This document shows, piece after piece, positions 61,688-64,000 of a stretch of DNA of 64,000 nt. The first letter of the stretch is position 1; each line of letters opens with the position of its first letter. The translations under genes were made by a program, and so were the position numbers. The notes under the pieces were generated by a model. That model saw only the letters and a program-made list of their open reading frames with translations, had not been told where the DNA came from and did not search any database. The stretch comes from JBCFBK01 sp038562555 (lineage in GTDB: Bacteria > Bacteroidota > Bacteroidia > Bacteroidales > Prolixibacteraceae), in contig JBCFBK010000002.1 in NCBI GenBank assembly GCA_038562555.1, forward strand, positions 186,001 to 250,000, in the 5' to 3' direction.

Positions 61688-62692
61688 ATGGCTGAAAGCA
61701 ACTTTGTCGATTACGTTAAGATATTCTGTCGTTCCGGGAACGGCGGGCCAGGTTCGGCGCATCTGCGAACCGAAAAATTTGTGCCCAAAGGTGGTCCCGA
61801 TGGCGGCGATGGGGGACGCGGCGGCCATGTGATTGTGAAAGGAAATGCGCAAATGTGGACCTTGCTTCATCTTCGTTACAAGAAGCATATTTTTGCCGGG
61901 CATGGAGAATCAGGAGGCAAACAGGGCAGTTTTGGGGCTGACGGTAAAGATGTAACCGTCGAAGTTCCCCTGGGAACGATAGCGAAAGACGCCGAAACCG
62001 GTGAATTCCTGTTTGAAATCACCCGCGATGGTGAAACCCACTTCATTGCCAAAGGTGGACGCGGCGGCCTGGGAAACACCCATTTTAAATCAGCAACCCA
62101 TCAGACTCCCCGCTATGCGCAACCTGGCGAACCGGGTGAAGAAGGATGGAAAATATTGGAATTAAAAGTTTTAGCCGACGTAGGCCTGGTTGGATTCCCC
62201 AGCGCCGGAAAATCGACCTTGCTGTCGGTCGTATCCGCGGCAAAACCAAAAATTGCGGATTATCCGTTTACGACACTGGTGCCGAATCTGGGCATTGTTT
62301 CCTACCGGGACCAGCAGTCATTTGTGATGGCCGATATCCCGGGTATTATTGAAGGGGCACATCAGGGAAAAGGGCTCGGCCTGCGTTTCCTGAGGCATAT
62401 CGAACGCAACGCCATGTTATTGTTCCTCGTGCCCGCCGACAGCAAAGACCACCGGAAGGAATACACGATCCTGCTGGATGAACTCGGAAAATATAACCCG
62501 GAGCTGCTTGACAAGGAGCGATACCTGGTTATCAGCAAATCTGACTTTCTGGATGAAGACCTGCAAAAGGAGATCAGCCGCGAGTTGCGCGACATCCCCC
62601 ACCATTTTATATCGTCGGTCACCGGAACCGGCATTCTCGCCTTGAAAGATAAAATCTGGCAAATATTAAACTCGCATGACCGGACTGTTTGA
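61688..62692 (+). CDS. obgE: GTPase ObgE/CgtA
   Basis: A 334-aa Obg GTPase, tied to 50S assembly and stringent control. The Obg domain is Gly-rich (GNGGPGSAHLRTEKF; GGDGGRGGHV). The G domain has GFPSAGKS (169-176), the switch DIPGIIEGA and SKSDFLD for guanine. ATG 61688 was chosen because it gives the normal MAESNFVDY start; longer in-frame readings run through the hairpin region. Its end overlaps the PAP2 gene by 17 bases. Confidence 0.94.
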   Translation: MAESNFVDYVKIFCRSGNGGPGSAHLRTEKFVPKGGPDGGDGGRGGHVIVKGNAQMWTLLHLRYKKHIFAGHGESGGKQGSFGADGKDVTVEVPLGTIAKDAETGEFLFEITRDGETHFIAKGGRGGLGNTHFKSATHQTPRYAQPGEPGEEGWKILELKVLADVGLVGFPSAGKSTLLSVVSAAKPKIADYPFTTLVPNLGIVSYRDQQSFVMADIPGIIEGAHQGKGLGLRFLRHIERNAMLLFLVPADSKDHRKEYTILLDELGKYNPELLDKERYLVISKSDFLDEDLQKEISRELRDIPHHFISSVTGTGILALKDKIWQILNSHDRTV

Positions 62693-63371
62693 CACTATAG
62701 CTGCACTTGACCGAAATCTGTTTCTGTATTTCAACGGAAACCATACGCCTTATTGGGATGCTGTAATGGCTCTCTTAACAGGAACCGGCTATTGGGTGTT
62801 GTTTTACGCTCCGTTGCTCTATTTCATCATAAAAAAATTCGGTGTGAAGGCAATTATCGTACTGGTTCTGCTGGCAGTGGCAATTGTAATCAGCGACCAG
62901 TCGGCCAACCTGATGAAACATGCGGTACAACGATTACGCCCTACCCACGACGCCAGCTTTCAGGGTCTGGTCCACTATGTGGTGACAAAAGGCGGACAAT
63001 ACGGTTTTTTTTCATCCCATGCGGCAAATACCTTTACGGCAGCTATCTTCACGGCACTACTGTTTAAAAACCCCAGGTACAGCCTGGTCATCCTGGCCTG
63101 GGCAACCCTGGTCAGCTATTCCCGGATCTACCTGGGGTTGCATTACCCTTCCGATATCCTCGCCGGCATGGCTGCCGGAATCCTTATCGGATACGGCATG
63201 TACAGACTACTGATCTTCCTTGAAAAAAATTTCCTCCTCCTGCGAAGTCCTAAACTGGCCGATATCGCGCTGGACAACCGGGAACTGATGTACATACTCA
63301 CCATACTCGGCACCATGATCGTCATCACTCTCCTGGTGGTCAACCGGTTTCAGCACTTTAACTGGATCTGA
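62676..63371 (+). CDS. PAP2-family membrane phosphatase
   Basis: A 231-aa membrane protein with the three phosphatase motifs: KHAVQRLRP (KX6RP), SHAANTF (PSGH-like) and SRIYLGLHYPSD (SRX5HX3D), plus about five hydrophobic segments and a C-terminal extra membrane helix. Members hydrolyse undecaprenyl diphosphate, phosphatidate or phosphatidylglycerol phosphate; the substrate is not decided here. Its start overlaps obgE by 17 bases, so translation may be coupled. Confidence 0.87.
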   Translation: MTGLFDTIAALDRNLFLYFNGNHTPYWDAVMALLTGTGYWVLFYAPLLYFIIKKFGVKAIIVLVLLAVAIVISDQSANLMKHAVQRLRPTHDASFQGLVHYVVTKGGQYGFFSSHAANTFTAAIFTALLFKNPRYSLVILAWATLVSYSRIYLGLHYPSDILAGMAAGILIGYGMYRLLIFLEKNFLLLRSPKLADIALDNRELMYILTILGTMIVITLLVVNRFQHFNWI

Positions 63372-63991
63372 GCGTGCAGGAGTTGTGCTCGAAATATGAC
63401 CAATTCCTGAAACACTGAACCGGATTAAAAGCCCTCGTCGTTCAACTGCTCCGCTTTCGAGGCAATGCCATCATGGCAACCCATGAGCTGACGCCTGCCG
63501 AATAAAAAAACAGTATCCGGAAAATATCACAAACAGGTATTTTGGGAATTATCTGCCGAACCGGACTTCGTTTTCGATTAAAGCGCTGCGCAGGAGTTAC
63601 CCATACCCCTGGACGCCCGTCATTTTATTATAACAAATGGCATTCTCTGCCAAATCCCTACCCAGCAATCGGTTAACTCTTATTTTATTTGATCCTCTCT
63701 CCCGTTTGCTCAGGCGCTGCGCAGCTTCTCCCCCGATTGTTCAAAAAACCATATGGGTGATTTTACCCATATCTCCACAGTTTATGCTGTAAAACATATT
63801 TTTAAAGCATTGATTTAAAGTCAATTAACTCATTTTGCGACTTTTTTGGGTGTTATCACTACTTGAAATGATTCAAAATAAGGCGGACTTTTGTAAGGTA
63901 TCATCCTGGAACATTCGACTCCGCCCTGCAAAGGTATTTGTGGGTGAAAGAGCGAAGCTTTGAAACAAACCCAAATTAAAGAGAGAAAAAA
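63372..63991. other. 620-bp intergenic region at the right end
   Basis: No gene supported. It holds the 11-bp direct repeat GCGCTGCGCAG at 63583-63593 and 63714-63724 (each with the palindrome CTGCGCAG), a perfect hairpin at 63751-63772, and a GGCGGA/TCCGCC stem (63882-63887, 63920-63925) in the leader of the gene that starts at 63992. Confidence 0.5.
63751..63772. promoter_or_regulatory. 8-bp inverted repeat (operator or hairpin)
   Basis: ATATGGGT, loop GATTTT, ACCCATAT: perfect arms. A related string with GGTGAAATTACCCAT occurs at about 48251-48265 upstream of the sugar cluster, so it might be a shared regulator site. Confidence 0.4.
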
Positions 63992-64000
63992 ATGAGCTTA
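63992..64000 (+). CDS. Start of a truncated gene (MSL...)
   Basis: ATG AGC TTA at the edge, preceded by the purine-rich AAAGAGAGAAAAAA. Only three codons are visible, so no product can be named, but the purine-rich leader and preceding leader structure fit a real start. Confidence 0.35.

Overview
This 64-kb window is chromosomal DNA of a member of the Bacteroidota (class Bacteroidia is my best guess). The evidence is the gene set (Bacteroidota-type LysRS with a C-terminal tail, Porin_10-like barrel, DUF4251, RimK/RimB/aspartoacylase trio, mre-mrdA-rodA block) and the promoters: TAnnTTTG -7 boxes, typical of the phylum's primary sigma factor, sit just upstream of many genes on both strands. 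I see no rRNA, tRNA, CRISPR array, insertion sequence or phage gene.

Layout. 0-4 kb: E2 and E3 of a 2-oxoacid (probably pyruvate) dehydrogenase, divergent from a GntR/UTRA regulator; the shared control region has two copies of a 16-bp operator-like palindrome. 4-6.4 kb: aspartokinase with a long structured leader, then an RRM protein and a cold-shock protein. 6.4-16.7 kb, mostly minus strand: WalJ-like hydrolase, shikimate kinase, topoisomerase IV A and B, two tandem soluble histidine-kinase-like proteins (the second lacks the phospho-accepting His) and an MlaEFD lipid transporter. 17-29.8 kb: outer-membrane porin, MltF-like transglycosylase, CoA-type Nudix hydrolase, the aspartoacylase/RimK/RimB trio in an operon with mgtE and rsmA, a flippase-like membrane protein and two FtsX-fold permeases. 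30-37.5 kb: purH, then mreB-mreC-mreD-mrdA-rodA for lateral wall growth. 37.5-48 kb: KamA-like radical SAM enzyme, ACP phosphodiesterase-like protein, sugar kinase, the operon lysS-gpsA-pgi, recJ and an NCS2 permease. 48.4-52 kb: a small sugar-modification cluster (C-methyltransferase, sugar nucleotidyltransferase, PIG-L deacetylase, methyltransferase). 52-56 kb: four exported proteins of unknown role, including two paralogous TPR proteins flanking a Cys-containing 497-aa protein. 56-63.4 kb: acyltransferase, an exported HhH/beta-barrel protein, purE, hpt, adk, obgE and a PAP2 phosphatase. The window ends at the first codons of another gene.

The most unusual structure is not a gene. Several spacers are built of degenerate short tandem units that keep a fixed period: heptamers at about 1-56, 3739-3864, 10295-10427, 23111-23173 and 28443-28491, and octamers at 1414-1493. 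In two places the periodicity runs through a stop codon into the 3' end of the gene (lpdA and the E2 gene). The unit sequence drifts along an array while the phase is kept. The second most interesting items are the exported TPR cassette, the three-way-junction RNA candidate upstream of lysC, and the secreted HhH-barrel protein.

All functional calls rest on reading the translations and motifs by eye. No database search, folding program or statistics could be run.
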